Assembly (NCBI GenBank): GCA_002786025.1
Contig: NHNW01000016.1
Span: 620,001-684,000 of the forward strand
Direction of reading: 5' to 3'
Length of the DNA stretch: 64,000 nt
Origin: Zasmidium citrigriseum
Lineage: Eukaryota; Ascomycota; Dothideomycetes; Mycosphaerellales; Mycosphaerellaceae
The translations under genes were made by a program, and so were the position numbers. The notes beneath the pieces were generated by a model that was not told the origin of the DNA, ran no database searches, and saw only the letters and a list, made by a program, of their open reading frames with translations. How positions within the stretch are numbered: position 1 is the first letter of the stretch; each line of letters starts with the position of its first letter. This document shows, piece after piece, positions 1 to 11,295 of the stretch.

Positions 1-1
1 G

Positions 2-1507
2 ACTTTGCACGAGGCTGTCAGGCGACTCCGTAAGGCGAATGAGAGGATCCTCCTGTTCCTATCCCTTCCCTCTGATTGCAAAACCTGTTTTGAGGCCTGC
101 ACCGCGGACTTGACGCGTATTCCTTCCGGTGAGCTCCTAATGTTTCCCTCAAGCGACAGCAGGCAAGTCCGTACGAAGGTAGACCCGAGCGCGGAATACA
201 AAAGGATCAATCTACGTCGTCTGAAGAAGCTTTTGCGTGCGCGACAGCCGTCCAACATATCTCCCGAGTGCCTAGAGCCCTATTCCATCTGGCCGATGGA
301 GAGTGAAAACCACGGCTTCGAGAGTCTCGGGCGCCGGCAGTGGTCTATCCACGAACTCGATCGCGCTGCACTCCAGATCGTTGGCCGTGGCTTTGGTAAA
401 AGAAAGATTGAGGCCGATGACATCGCTATAGTGTTGGATCGCATGCATTCCGATTTGGAGCAGACAGAGAGGCAAAGGCCAAGGGGTGCTGAAATGCAGA
501 GAGATCAATCAGACGAGCGCGGTGCTGCTGATGATCCGCAAATACTGCCGAGGATACCCAGCACGGACGAGAGCACGAAAGCTTTCGCCAACAAGCTGAA
601 AGAACTTAGGTCGGAGTGCGACAAGTACGAGGAGTCTCTACTTCCTTTGGTCATCGACCCCAAAGATATCAGTGCTACCTATGGGGGTGTCGTTATGGAC
701 GAGACACGCAAAGGAACCGTCAGATCGCTGGTCACTCTTTCAACACGTGGCAGAAGACAAGCTCCTTCTTCGCTGCTCCAGCTGGTCAATATTCATGGAG
801 CATTATTTTACGGTCCGCCAGGCACGGGAAAGACTCAGCTTGCCCGTGCCATCGCCAAAGACACTGGGTCATGTCTCTTGCCAATCGACGGAGCGGCTCT
901 TCTGGACAAATTTGTTGGGGAGACGGAATCACGCATCAAAGCGTCTTTCACATTGGCCGCTAAGCTACACCCCTGTGTTCTTTTCATTGATGAAGCAGAT
1001 GCACTCCTTCGAACTCGTCAGGGTCAAGACCAGAAATGGGAGCGCTCAGCCATGAACCAGTTTCTCCAAGGAATGGACGGACTCGAGAACCTGGAGCATC
1101 CGCCCTTTGTCATAGCAGCGACCAATCGCCCTTCAGACCTAGATGAGGCAGTGCTCCGTCGGATGCCACACAGAGTACCGTTTGAGCTTCCATCTCTACG
1201 AGCCCGGGAGCTCATCCTCCAGGGGCTTCTTCAGGGGCAAGATCTTGATTCTTCCATCGACCTTGCATTTTTCGCTCGGTAGACCGCAGGCTTCTCTGGC
1301 TCTGACTTGCGCCACTTGTGCAGTGAGGCCGCTCTTCGGTGTATGCTGGATGGTAGCGGTGTTTTTGACTCTCAGCCCGGCAGAGAAGCGTTAACGGTCT
1401 GTCTCAAAAAGGATCATTTCGAATATGCGCTAAAGCAAACCGGTGCCACGGCGTCTCAACCGACCGTAGCGGCAATCGCAGCATTCGAGAAAGAACTTGA
1501 ACCTCAG
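2..1507 (+). pseudogene. AAA+ ATPase, 5' partial, with one in-frame stop
   Basis: The frame is already open at the window edge, so the 5' end is missing. The AAA+ core is clear: Walker A GPPGTGKT (about 810-835), Walker B CVLFIDEADALL (about 975-1010), and the second region of homology with AATNRPSDLDEAVLRR (about 1120-1165). This resembles the Msp1/spastin/katanin group of AAA ATPases, which use ATP to extract or unfold proteins. At 1280-1282 a TAG interrupts the conserved helix after LAFFAR. The same frame continues with TAGFSGSDLRHLCSEAAL, so the ancestral codon was almost certainly Gln (CAG to TAG, a C-to-T change at CpA). No splice alternative removes the stop without deleting conserved residues. 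The exon ends at 1507 before GTGAGT. It is either a nonsense allele or a recent pseudogene. The partner substrate is unknown. Confidence 0.8.
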
Positions 1508-1690
1508 GTGAGTAGATATGCGACTACGAACTGATTAGCTTCGGCGTTGGCGTCGCTGATCCCTAGAACCTAGTCGCCTGGATTTAGGAGCCATTCGCAT
1601 CACCAAGCGTCAAATATCTCCGTTGACGCAGGAGTAGGTATACAAAGGATGGTGTCCTTTGTAATATTCTGGCTGACCTTTGCCTCACAG
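1508..1690 (+). other. predicted phase-0 intron joining AAA+ exon to HET exon
   Basis: The donor GTGAGT follows CAG at 1507. The acceptor CTCACAG ends at 1690 and has a CTGAC branch-like site about 15 nt upstream. Both ends are phase 0, so splicing fuses the AAA+ frame to the HET frame. At 183 nt it is longer than the other introns here (41-67 nt). The alternative is two separate genes: an AAA gene ending at a stop at 1532-1534 and a HET gene starting at the ATG at 1649. Confidence 0.5.
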
Positions 1691-3799
1691 GAGCAACCTA
1701 AGGCAGACCCTCCAGCAGCCCACTCAAGTATCTACACAGCCTTCCCACTCGACGACCCGGGGAAGCAGATTCGCCTTTTGCGAAATGTGACCCCACACGG
1801 AGAGACGAATTTATCCTACGAGTTCATCATATGCAAGCTCTCAGAAGCTCCTTCGTACCAGGCGATCTCTTACACGTGGGGAGACCCAACTCACCGAAGT
1901 ATTATTACGATCAACAACATTCCCACGAGTGTCACGTGGAACTGTCACTTTGCGCTATCCCAAGTGCAGACAGCTGAATACGACTACACCTGGATCGATT
2001 CTGTCTGTATCGACCAGCAAAACCTTCAAGAGAAGAGCATTCAAGTCGCCATGATGTACGATATCTACAGCTCGGCGGTCCTAGTTCCGGTATCCATTGG
2101 ACCTCCCGATGACTCAAGTGATCTTATTGCGTCCACGCTGAACACGCTGGAGCGGGCCATCGTAGCGGAACCTCTTGATCGCTTAGCGGATCCTCTTGAT
2201 CGCGATCCAGCAGCGGAGCCTAGAGATGCTACGAAATGGCGCCCACTTGCCTGGCTACTTGACGAAGGTGGGGAAGCCTGCAGAAACGTTTGCCGAGCTT
2301 TCAATGAGCTGTCTAAAAGGCCTTACTTCAGCCGTCTCTGGATTGTTCAAGAGCTACACGCCGGACAACATCGCGCTCTTGTCATGTTTGGATCGGCGCC
2401 AGTGGAGTTTTACCGACTTCAATCTTTATTCACCTTGCAATCTTGGCTCCTAAATGTCAGGTTTGAGCACCCATATTTTTTTGAAGAGATCGTCGACAAC
2501 ATGGAAGCCTTTGGCCAAAGGCTCGACATCGATAGACTGTTTGGAATCTACCACGGGCCTCCACCCCGAACAAGGACCATCAAGCCCGCCCCTGCCTATG
2601 AAATCCAGAGACTTTCAAGCCTGGCTTTCAAAGCAGGAATCCCTGGCCTCCCCCACCAGGGTATTTGCAGTACTCAGGAACTGCTTTGCAGTGACGTTCG
2701 GGATCGATTGTACGGACTCCTACACATGATTGACTGGAAGGAGTATGGCATACCGGTATTGCAGCCCGACTACACGAAGAGTGCCTTCGACATTGTTGTC
2801 TCACTATCCTCTGCTCCGGGGGCAGAAAGCGATCCGGACCCCGATGCACTCTGCATGTGGCTGCAAGTCCTGAATATTACAGCACATGATCCTTCGCTAG
2901 TGTCTTTCCTATTGTCCGGAAACACCAAGAGCGCCTATCAAGAGAAACGTCATTGGAAGCTGCCTTTCCATCTCGTGTGTCGGCTGAACAAATTTCGACG
3001 AAGTCCTACCGCACAGCAAACGATTGCCGCCCTGCGCGATTCGTATTCCAATGGGGACCCACTCGGTGGCACATGCCATTTTCCTCAACTCAAGAGCGAT
3101 CGTTCTGGGCTCATCCATATGCAAACTGGAAAACGCAAGGACAGCAGTTATTACCCGGCCCAGCCCTTATCGACCGAATTGGTGGACCTGTGCGAAGATC
3201 TGCTGCGGAACAATTCTATTACAGAGGGGTTTGGGTGGGTAGAAGACATCTTTGGAAATCTAGACGTCTTCTCGAGACTCTTCTCTCCAGAAGTCCCTGA
3301 AGCTGCCGCGACAAAAAGGGCCGTGTACCGTGAGGTCGCTGTACCCGCTGCTGCAGAGATAGGCGACATTGTTATAAACTTCGAGTCCCACGAAAGCGCC
3401 GTCAGCCTCGCTGTGCGTATGGCTGCAGATTCTACAGAAGTATCAATAGTCGGCAAAGCGATTCTAAGGGGAAGGTCATGGATGACTCATCGACTGCCAC
3501 GGCAGCCTAATCCTCCTCCTTGGTCTCACTCCAAGGTTGATATTACTTTCGAAGCGACTCTCGAGCAGATGATTGGCTTTTGTGCTTCGACACGGAACCT
3601 AAGGGACCTCTCTTGTGAGCCTTTTCTTTTCGACATTCCCAAGATAGTCCGTTTCACGACGTACTCGGGAGACCAAAAGCCTTGTGATCATTTCATCACC
3701 GAAACCCTCATGGCGCCGCAGCCTTGCGACCCCGAAGGCGAAGATGTTCCTGATATTCCTATGCACAAATGGGATCGGGAGTCGAGCGAGCCAAGTTGA
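1691..3799 (+). CDS. HET-domain (heterokaryon incompatibility) protein or C-terminal exon
   Basis: The three hallmark blocks of the HET domain (PF06985) are visible: SYTWGDP near the start, WIDSVCIDQQNLQEKSIQV, and RPYFSRLWIVQELHAG further on. HET proteins mediate non-self recognition and cell death between fungal strains. They also occur in many uncharacterised paralogues. The region after the domain (roughly the last 450 residues) shows no motif I recognise. An ATG at 1649 would give a 716-residue stand-alone protein, but those first codons contain a branch site and acceptor. I therefore favour an exon spliced to the upstream AAA+ part. If that is right, the upstream TAG would also prevent translation of this HET part. 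The reading frame is intact to its TGA at 3797-3799. Confidence 0.8.
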   Translation, partial: EQPKADPPAAHSSIYTAFPLDDPGKQIRLLRNVTPHGETNLSYEFIICKLSEAPSYQAISYTWGDPTHRSIITINNIPTSVTWNCHFALSQVQTAEYDYTWIDSVCIDQQNLQEKSIQVAMMYDIYSSAVLVPVSIGPPDDSSDLIASTLNTLERAIVAEPLDRLADPLDRDPAAEPRDATKWRPLAWLLDEGGEACRNVCRAFNELSKRPYFSRLWIVQELHAGQHRALVMFGSAPVEFYRLQSLFTLQSWLLNVRFEHPYFFEEIVDNMEAFGQRLDIDRLFGIYHGPPPRTRTIKPAPAYEIQRLSSLAFKAGIPGLPHQGICSTQELLCSDVRDRLYGLLHMIDWKEYGIPVLQPDYTKSAFDIVVSLSSAPGAESDPDPDALCMWLQVLNITAHDPSLVSFLLSGNTKSAYQEKRHWKLPFHLVCRLNKFRRSPTAQQTIAALRDSYSNGDPLGGTCHFPQLKSDRSGLIHMQTGKRKDSSYYPAQPLSTELVDLCEDLLRNNSITEGFGWVEDIFGNLDVFSRLFSPEVPEAAATKRAVYREVAVPAAAEIGDIVINFESHESAVSLAVRMAADSTEVSIVGKAILRGRSWMTHRLPRQPNPPPWSHSKVDITFEATLEQMIGFCASTRNLRDLSCEPFLFDIPKIVRFTTYSGDQKPCDHFITETLMAPQPCDPEGEDVPDIPMHKWDRESSEPS

Positions 3800-4856
3800 T
3801 GACTGATGTCGAGTCTTTGCGAGAATGGAGAAGTTACCAACGAAGGACAGCAGGAGGAGTGATCAGCTGCTTGACGGCCGCACGACAGCAACTCAGAAAC
3901 GTCATTACCTAGACATGGCTGAAGCCTACAAACCAAGATCAGAGGCGGACTGTATCCACTTTCTGCCCAAATATGGCACCAACAGCGATCGATCCTACAT
4001 CCAACAGCGATCTCGTTCCTCTTCAGATACATCTAGCTTTGCAACAATTTATGGTTCGGTGCTACTCCTTAGAGCCAGGCACGTTACTACTGTATTACGG
4101 AGAGCCCCCTTTCCAGTGAAGAGTACAATGAACAAACTTGAAGATCCTTCCTATGGCTTCCTACGACTGTTTTGCACCCACAAGCAAGACAAATTCAACA
4201 GAAGATGACTTCCCGAGTAACGCTATGGCTTTGAATTTGTCGAGTGTCCATCAATCGTCGTCGGGTCTAACACTTTGTTTTAGCAGGAGTCGCCTTGTGC
4301 TTCAAACGAGCTCGACTCTCGAACGTGAACATGTGACAGAAGCTTAGCCAAAGAGCCGCAAAATGTTCGCAGAACCAGCTGTCAGGAGCACTAGCGCGTC
4401 AAAGATCGATTGCTTCTCGCGAGCAAACTGCATTATGCCTGAGATAACAAAGGATTTAACGTCGTTGAAGGCACGAAACCCATCTCATCATTCAAAAGCA
4501 GTCCACCCGTCGGCAGACCGCGAGATCTACTATCAGATCTATATATCAATGCTATTCCTACGACGCCGATATCATCATCAAGGCCGTCGTCATCTCCATC
4601 TAAGAGAGTGCTGTCCATTCCATGCAATGCAATGCAGTTCAAAAAGACCGTACGAATTAGTAGTAGTCCTGTTGTGCTGGTGAGGCAACCTAGTCTGAGG
4701 TCTATCATGAGGCCTCGATTCAAAACTCCGAATTCCATGCCAAATGCTCCGTTCTCGCCATGCAATGCTCAATATGTGCAAGTCCTGTCACTGCTGTGTG
4801 TGAACAAGGCGCTGTATGAGGGGGTATAATCTTCTCTCTTTCTTCTGTGCTGAACT
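3800..4856. other. convergent intergenic region, no gene seen
   Basis: This lies between the 3' ends of the HET gene (+) and the FLC gene (-). It holds only short ORFs without recognisable motifs. A short ATGCA-type tandem (CATGCAATGCAATGCA) lies near 4620-4636. Confidence 0.5.
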
Positions 4857-7800
4857 CTACCGCTGAGAGCTCGAGCTCGTCTTTGGAACGGCCCATTCGT
4901 CCATTTCTTGGGCTGGTGTGAGTGGTTGATTGCGGCCATAAGCTGATGACGATGGTGCGCCCAGGATCATAGACGTCCGCTGGCTTCCTGGTCGCGAGTC
5001 TGGAAGGTCGGCAAGATAGTCGCTGTTCCTGTTGGAATCCGAAATGCTTCTCACCGACTGGCGATTGTAGCCGTAGCTGCCGGCGCGAGGTCGGACTGTT
5101 GGTGCGGGCACCTTGCCGATAGTATCTCTCGTGCTGACGTCGCCTCCCACATTCAGCGAGTCGACGCTAGGCTTGGCGTTCAGCGTCACGGGCATCGTCG
5201 CACTACGCGATGGTGTGCGGCTGTTGGCTTTCGATGATGGAGGTCGCACTGGCTCGTCCTCAGGCATGTTCTTGGTCATATCGATGGGCGTGCTGCTGCG
5301 GTCTCCAGCATGCGTTTCGACAGGCGTGAAGTCTCGTTGACTCCAGCTTGGGCGGTGTGCCCTTGCGCCGTAGGGCAGGTTAGTCTGGCTTATGCTGGCA
5401 ATGCTCTGCGCGCGGCTGTTAGCCCGGCTGCGATTGATGGGCGTGCCATTGCCACTGCGGGTGCCGAATCCTGGAGTTGAAGGTGCCTCGTCGTTCACGC
5501 TCATGTAAGAAGCGTTGGGATCGATAGATCGCATCTCTGACACAAACTCGTCATCCTCGTCCTCTATTTTGGCCAGTCTGCGCACATTCTTCATCTCGAA
5601 TCCATACTTGGGCTCTTCCGGTGGTGGCGGTGGCTCCTTCTTCTTCTTCGGCTTTGGCTCCGATGGCAGATCGTCGTATTTGCGGTCAAGGTGGTTGAAG
5701 TATTTCTCGCGTAGTCCCTGCCACTTTCTAGGTCGGAAGTCCTCCTTGTTGCGAGATACAGACATGTACGAGCTGATGGCGCCGACGATGATTGCGATCA
5801 TGGTGATGATGGTGAGGATACCTTGGATCACGATGATGACAATTCCGATGACCGTAGTGATGATGCGCCCCAGGTTAAACTGCACATCAAACGCGGCCGA
5901 CAGCGCGACGGATGCGACTTTGCTGAATCCAAGACAATAGACGACAAGGATATTCAGTCGCTGGCCCTCGAATGGCCGTGCCCAGATGATGAAACAGAAA
6001 GCGAGGAACTCGATCACAAGCAGGCCGAACACTTGCGCTTGGGGGTATCCAGATGCGCCGCCGTAGAAGATGGCCTCGAGGAAGGTGTAAAACAACCATG
6101 CAGTGAAGAACCACCAACGAGTACGACGGAATCGAGATGCAAGCCAGCCGAACTTCTTGGTGTAATCCTCGTCATCGTGGATGCTCTTGATCTGTTCGCT
6201 TGGTTTCATCAAGCTGCCCAAAGTACCAGCGGAGGCCATGCGCTTCCACATGGGCTTGCTTCCAGATTTGCTCTCTTCTCCCGCCTGTTCGCCCGATTCT
6301 TCGTTGACAGAGGCAATTGCAGTCTTCTTCATTCCAAAGCGTGGGATTGGCAACCTGCCGCCAAGGAGCTTGTTACGCTCAGAACGCGGACCCTCGTTGT
6401 AGTCGGTAACGTTCCACTTATACCAGACAGCATACGCAGCAATGGAAGGCAGTCCGATGAAGAAGATGATGAACACGATCGCTGCAACTCCCTTTACACC
6501 ACCAGAAGACTGGAACGTGAATTGGAAGATGGTCAGGAACATGATCATGAACCAGCCAATGAAGCAAGTCCGAAGAGCGACCAAGCCGCTGTAGCCAAGC
6601 CAGTGATCGCGGAAGAACTTGAGACGGTCTTGCTTGATCCACTTAATCGTAGCAAGTCCCTCCAAGATCCACTTCAAGGCCATGACCGCGGCGACCAGGA
6701 GCACAATCAGGATCAAGAACCATAGGAACCCGGTCATGAAGGCGTTGCTGACAGCGATGCCCTCCTCAGCCAAAGTGCCAGCAAAGCCAGAGTAGTTACC
6801 TGGTAGAGGAAGTCCGTTCTTGACAGGATGTCCGTACCAGTGGTATCCGTCGCTAGCATCAGCGATGGTGTTGTCTCGTCGTCCAAGGGCACGTTCAGCA
6901 GCGCGTTGGACAAGGTCGCGTTTGAGGATGTTGCTTGGGCTGCGGTTGTAGATTTCGGACGGGATGTCGCGGAACAGAGGATGGTTCATGGCTCGCTCGA
7001 TGCCGCCGCTAAGGGCTCTCTTGTAGATGGAGCTGATGTCGTATCCTCCACCTACTCCAGAGTTTGCGGATCCGGCCTGGGCAGCACCGACTTGGGAAGT
7101 GTTGCCAATGTTCGTGCCGATCAGATTGTCGATGCTGCTCTGCATGCTCGAGCTGTAGATCATGCCTCCCGCCCATGCAAAGTTACTCCACCAGGCCACC
7201 AGCACCGAAGGCCAGTTCATGGAGAGGGCGCCAGTAAAGAAGATGTGCTGCCAGACGGCGAAAACGACACCAACTGATAGCGAATGGGCGTAGTGTAGTC
7301 GCATTGTCGGGACAGCTTCACCATAGATGGCCGTGGCGAATGACGCGATCATGGCGACAAAGGTGAAGATTCCCAGAATGCTCCCTACCGACTCAGGTTG
7401 ACCGAACGAAGCTCCATTGGTCACGACTGCCGAATAGCAAGCAATTTCCTCGTGCGAAGTGTTGGAAAAGATTCGCAGAATGGCCTCTCCTTCGAAGTCG
7501 GGGATGCTCAGTGCGATGGCTGGAATGTTGGCAACGTCCGATTGTGCGACAGGAATGATACCACTGGCGGTGATGGGAACGCTGGCGTTGATGGGGCAGA
7601 GACTGTCACAGTGTTAGCAGACAAACACCACACTTCATAGTGCATTGACCCACCTGTAGATGTTCGCATTGCAAGGGTTAAAGACCAAATCAAATCGATC
7701 CTCGCCATACGCATAAACGCCAATATACATCATCAGACTGTCATTCGCAATGGCCGAATTCCCTGCCAAATGGAACAGCACCGTCATGTTGTCCTGATAA

Positions 7801-8042
7801 TACGCGGCATCGAAGCGAGTGACGTTGATGGAGCTGCCGCCCAAGCAGTCTCCAAAGTTCTGGGTGTATAGCGAGGGTTTGCGGTTGTCCTGGAGGTAGA
7901 CGGTCTCGCCGTCTGGACTCGCGTATGTGATCCATCTCGTGCCGCTGCTCTCGGTGGTGTTGCTGCTTTGGGCTGCGACGATTGAGAGGCAGGATAGAAA
8001 GGCGAAGAGGGCCAGGAGGCCCGTTCGTATCCGCGGGATCAT
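4857..8042 (-). CDS. FLC/TRP-like fungal membrane protein (ML-like plus TRP domain)
   Basis: Two exons, 8042-7654 and 7602-4857, flank a 51-nt intron (donor GTGGGT, CTAAC branch, CAG acceptor), giving 1044 aa. The protein has a signal peptide (about residues 1-24, ending SIVAAQ). A luminal or extracellular ML-like domain with several Cys and N-glycosylation sites follows. Then come about ten hydrophobic segments between residues about 195 and 640. A long cytosolic tail is rich in Ser, Pro and basic residues and contains KPKKKKEPPPPPEEPK. This is the architecture of the fungal FLC family (S. cerevisiae Flc1-3), linked to flavin transport into the ER, calcium homeostasis and wall integrity. Length agrees with filamentous-fungal members. 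The long open frame on the opposite strand (5823-6725) is a shadow of this gene. Confidence 0.88.
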
Positions 8043-10095
8043 GGCGATTTATTTGTGTAAGGAGGTGTCGTCGATGGTGACGTGGGTGATTGTTCGGTCG
8101 GCGGTCGTCTTGATATTGTCGTAGAGCGGCACTTCCTCCGCGCTCTCAAACCAGCAGTGAGCGAGCGAGTTGGCTCGTGGGCGATATGTCGAAAGTCGGC
8201 CGGTCTCGAATTATGAAATGCCGTGCAGGATCCGGGTCGGTATGTGGCCGGGGAGCTGGGCGGTGGGCGGAATCCAGCTTTGATGGCACGCCTCACTCAC
8301 GGTCGAGCGAGGCCCGCTGGCATGTCGGAGCGAGCGACGGGGCGGAGAAGGTAGCGACGGCGGTGGTGGTGGACAGCGAGAGACGGCGGAAGTTGTTGGA
8401 GAAAGAGGAGCAGGAGCGGTTGTGGAAGTGGTGATTGATGTGGCAGTCGTTGCGTACGCTGGCGCGCGCGCTAAAGTCTAATCTGGAAGTCGTGCTCGGC
8501 TGGCTCGGATGACATCGAACAACGAATCAACCACTATTTCTTCAATATCATTCACCTGTCGAAATCGAAAAGACGTCTTGTGACTCTGGACCTCGAAACC
8601 AGGCTTTTGATACCAAGCATGCGTCGTCGTCGCAGCTATACCAGCCCTCCCGGTCTATCTCGACCATCTCCAAGCCCTATCTCGCCAAGCCTCACTTGCA
8701 CAAAGACACCTCACAAAGATCGGACCAAACGAGTACGAAATCTCACCATTCTTCCAGCCATCTCGAATCCTCAATCACTCAATCCTCCCTACTACTCCAC
8801 GAATACTTTACATTTGTCCTTCAATCGTCGTGGCACCCCTCAAAGCCCGGACACCATAAGCGCCGCATCCTCCATAAATACGCCCAATCCATGTCCAATG
8901 CCTGCCGTCACGACACAGAGCTGCGTACAGCTGCATCCGATCCCTCGGAGCGGAGCGCGCAACCAGCAGCTTTCCGAGCGAACCTCACATCAAGCTGTGC
9001 TACCAGCTCCAAAACGGCCGTCTTTCGCCGCGTAGCTTCGTTCCTGCATACAGTGCTTGCAGCACCGGATGCTCTTGGAACGCTGGACCATTGCGTGGGC
9101 GGCGCTGGGCGTGAGGTCTTCATCGCGCGGAGAACCACAGATATGTACGATTCTGGGACTTCGACGTTGACTCCGCGGCAGAACAACGAAATCATCGATC
9201 AAACATCTGGAGCTGTCGCTTCGATGCGTTGAGAGCGCAAAAGCTCCCAAAGCTGTCGAAGTGCTGCAGTAGTCTCACTTCCATCCCACCCTCCTTCTCG
9301 CATCCTGATACGAAGGCCTCTGGACTTCACCTCCAACATTCCCATTCTCCTTCTTATTATTATTCTACACCAGCATCCCCAGATTCAAATCAACGCCTCT
9401 GACGAAACCTCTCTGATATAATTTGTATTCTTTGGTCCTCCGCGGCCTGGGCAGCATTTCCATCGTCATGCGGCTCATCGTCCTTCCCCACCCGCCGCAC
9501 GTGCAAAGCCAAAATCTTGAAACTGGAGATCGGTTCGAACCCAAATCCTCACCGCGCTTGCCTGAACTGATCCTACCGGCAATGCCGGATCGGTACTTCC
9601 ATTGACTACATCTTCGAATCCAGCCTCCTCTCCAATGCTGTCGGTATAGTAGCGATTGGAGTAGATGTAGATGACGAGGACGAAGCTGAGGGGCTGGTAT
9701 GGCGTGCATATGGCGCCCTCGTATTGCTTACATTGCCCAGCGTTGAAATATCGTCTCCTCCGCCGCGGAGCTCGAGACTGATGAGCTGTCCGTTGTAGCT
9801 ATATTCCGGACCTCATCGTCCAGGAGAGCTCATCCTGTCTTCCCGCAGCTCTAGGCATTGAGAGACAACTGGTGCTCTCTCTCCTGTGGACGACTCCGAC
9901 TGCACTTTCTTGTGCTTCAGTCGATTCGTCCATGATGGGCTTGTTTCGGTATGTCGTTCCAGAGGCCAATCTGACGTGAAGTTGCTGTGGATGCGACTCG
10001 GTCGGGAAACAAGGCTGCAATGTCTCGACCACCCATGTGGAGAGACCCAGTAGCGAGCCGTGATCTTTGAAGTATGCCCCAGGATATGCAGTCCT
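8043..10095. other. intergenic/unassigned region
   Basis: The first part is the FLC 5' flank. Beyond it are several overlapping short ORFs on both strands, the longest on + about 150 codons (8580-9035, Ser/Pro-rich). On the minus strand around 9860-9550 a stretch reads YSYNGQLISLELRGGGDD, then a possible GTAAGC donor, then YQPLSFVLVIYIYSNRYYTD in another frame. It may be an unrecognised spliced gene or its remnant. I could not build a convincing model. Confidence 0.3.
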
Positions 10096-11073
10096 TCACT
10101 CCCCCATCGATACCCTCTGCCGACTCGGCCAAAGCCACTCCCTCAACTCCCCATACCACTTCCCACTCTCCTCCTTGACCTTTCCCACACCCCTCTCAAC
10201 CTTCCCCTTCGAATCAAACCTCGCCGTCGCCAATACACACACCGTGGCATCCTTATCCATCATCTCCAGCGTCGCAACCCACTCATGTCCCTTAATCCCC
10301 ATCCTAACATCCTCCTCCGTCTCCCACGCCGGTCTGACCCTAATAACATGAAAATTATTCGCATAAGTCGGCTTCTTATAATCAATCGAGACCTGCGCAG
10401 GTTCAGGCAAGACCGCCGAAGGATTCAACGGAAGCGTCGCATGCGATCCAGTCCCAGGAAGTCGCTGCGGCGTCGCAGCAGCATTGGCAGAAGAAGCTCC
10501 TCCAGAGGCCAAATAGTTCGCCAGCGTAATCTTCTCCTCAACAGCAGTAGCCAGCAACCCCCCATGCGTAACTCCCGGCCACCCACTCAAACTCCCCCCA
10601 AAATACACAACAGCAACAAGCCTCTGCTCCCCGCGATCCCAAAAAACCCTCTCCACCGCAAGCCCCTTCGCTCCCTTCATACACCCAATGAAACTCTTCT
10701 CGCTCCCCTCAGCGTCAGACACAACTTCCACCCATCCACCCTCTTTCCCCTTGAGCGCTTTCGCGACGCCGAGACATTTCCCCCGTAGGACTTTGACTTT
10801 GAATTCTTCGTCGATGCGTTTGTTGAGGTCGGCGAGGAGGATTTTGTCTTCGTGGGTTCCGGGGGAGGGCATTGGCGGTGGGGCGATTTGGTGCAGGGCG
10901 AGGAGGCCGATGCTGCTGCCGGCGAGGAGGGAGAGGGTTAAGTAGGTTAGGGTGCGGCCGTTGCGGCGGAGGAAGGTGGGTGTGGGTGAGGAGGTGGATT
11001 TGTGGCGGCGGAGGGCGACATAGCGGAGGGAGAGGGTTGGGCGGAGGAGGCGTTGGGCGGGATTGAGAGACAT
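10096..11073 (-). CDS. mitochondrial hotdog-fold thioesterase-like protein
   Basis: Single exon of 325 aa from the ATG at 11073 (an upstream in-frame extension exists but adds low-complexity sequence). The N-terminus is basic and Ser/Arg-rich (RYVALRRHKS), followed by one hydrophobic segment (LTYLTLSLLAGSSIGLLAL). This suggests an inner-membrane mitochondrial protein. The hotdog thioesterase signature is GWPGVTHGGLLATAVEEK, in which HGG plus the following helix form the acyl-binding region. The second half has the usual long strands (YKKPTYANNFHVIRV). The layout matches the UPF0644/FMP10-like fungal thioesterase family, which acts on acyl-thioesters of unknown identity. The gene ends 10 kb from the left edge in a region of ordinary codon use. 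Confidence 0.75.
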   Translation of the reverse strand: MSLNPAQRLLRPTLSLRYVALRRHKSTSSPTPTFLRRNGRTLTYLTLSLLAGSSIGLLALHQIAPPPMPSPGTHEDKILLADLNKRIDEEFKVKVLRGKCLGVAKALKGKEGGWVEVVSDAEGSEKSFIGCMKGAKGLAVERVFWDRGEQRLVAVVYFGGSLSGWPGVTHGGLLATAVEEKITLANYLASGGASSANAAATPQRLPGTGSHATLPLNPSAVLPEPAQVSIDYKKPTYANNFHVIRVRPAWETEEDVRMGIKGHEWVATLEMMDKDATVCVLATARFDSKGKVERGVGKVKEESGKWYGELREWLWPSRQRVSMGE

Positions 11074-11295
11074 GGTGAGTGGGCTGTGGAGTTGGTATAG
11101 GGAGAGTGGGAGTGGGAGTAGAGGTTGTTTGATGAAAGCTCTCGGCTGCACTTGCCTTCTGTTTTCGAGAGCTTCAACCTCACCTTGACCTCGGCGACCA
11201 CAACATCAGTATCACAACATACCAGCAAACAATTCGTCATATACATGGACCTATCCATCCCTTTCAACTGCTCATACACTAGATTGCTACTTGTT

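Noticed and set aside
1280..1282. Stop rescued by A-to-I RNA editing (UAG to UGG)
   Set aside because: Editing would give Trp where the family has Gln. Not excluded, but a C-to-T mutation explains it better.
1649..3799. Stand-alone HET protein starting at ATG 1649
   Set aside because: Possible, but its first 14 codons contain a CTGAC branch and a CACAG acceptor and look intronic, so the spliced model is preferred. It is kept as an alternative in the feature.
5823..6725. 300-codon plus-strand ORF
   Set aside because: It lies opposite the transmembrane core of the FLC gene, lacks any motif and follows the composition of the real gene's complement.
8580..9232. Plus-strand Ser/Pro-rich ORFs
   Set aside because: No motif, poor start context, overlapping frames of similar quality; composition alone could produce them.
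9525..9545. tRNA-like B box (GGTTCGAACCC)
   Set aside because: No A box at the proper distance and no cloverleaf could be drawn.
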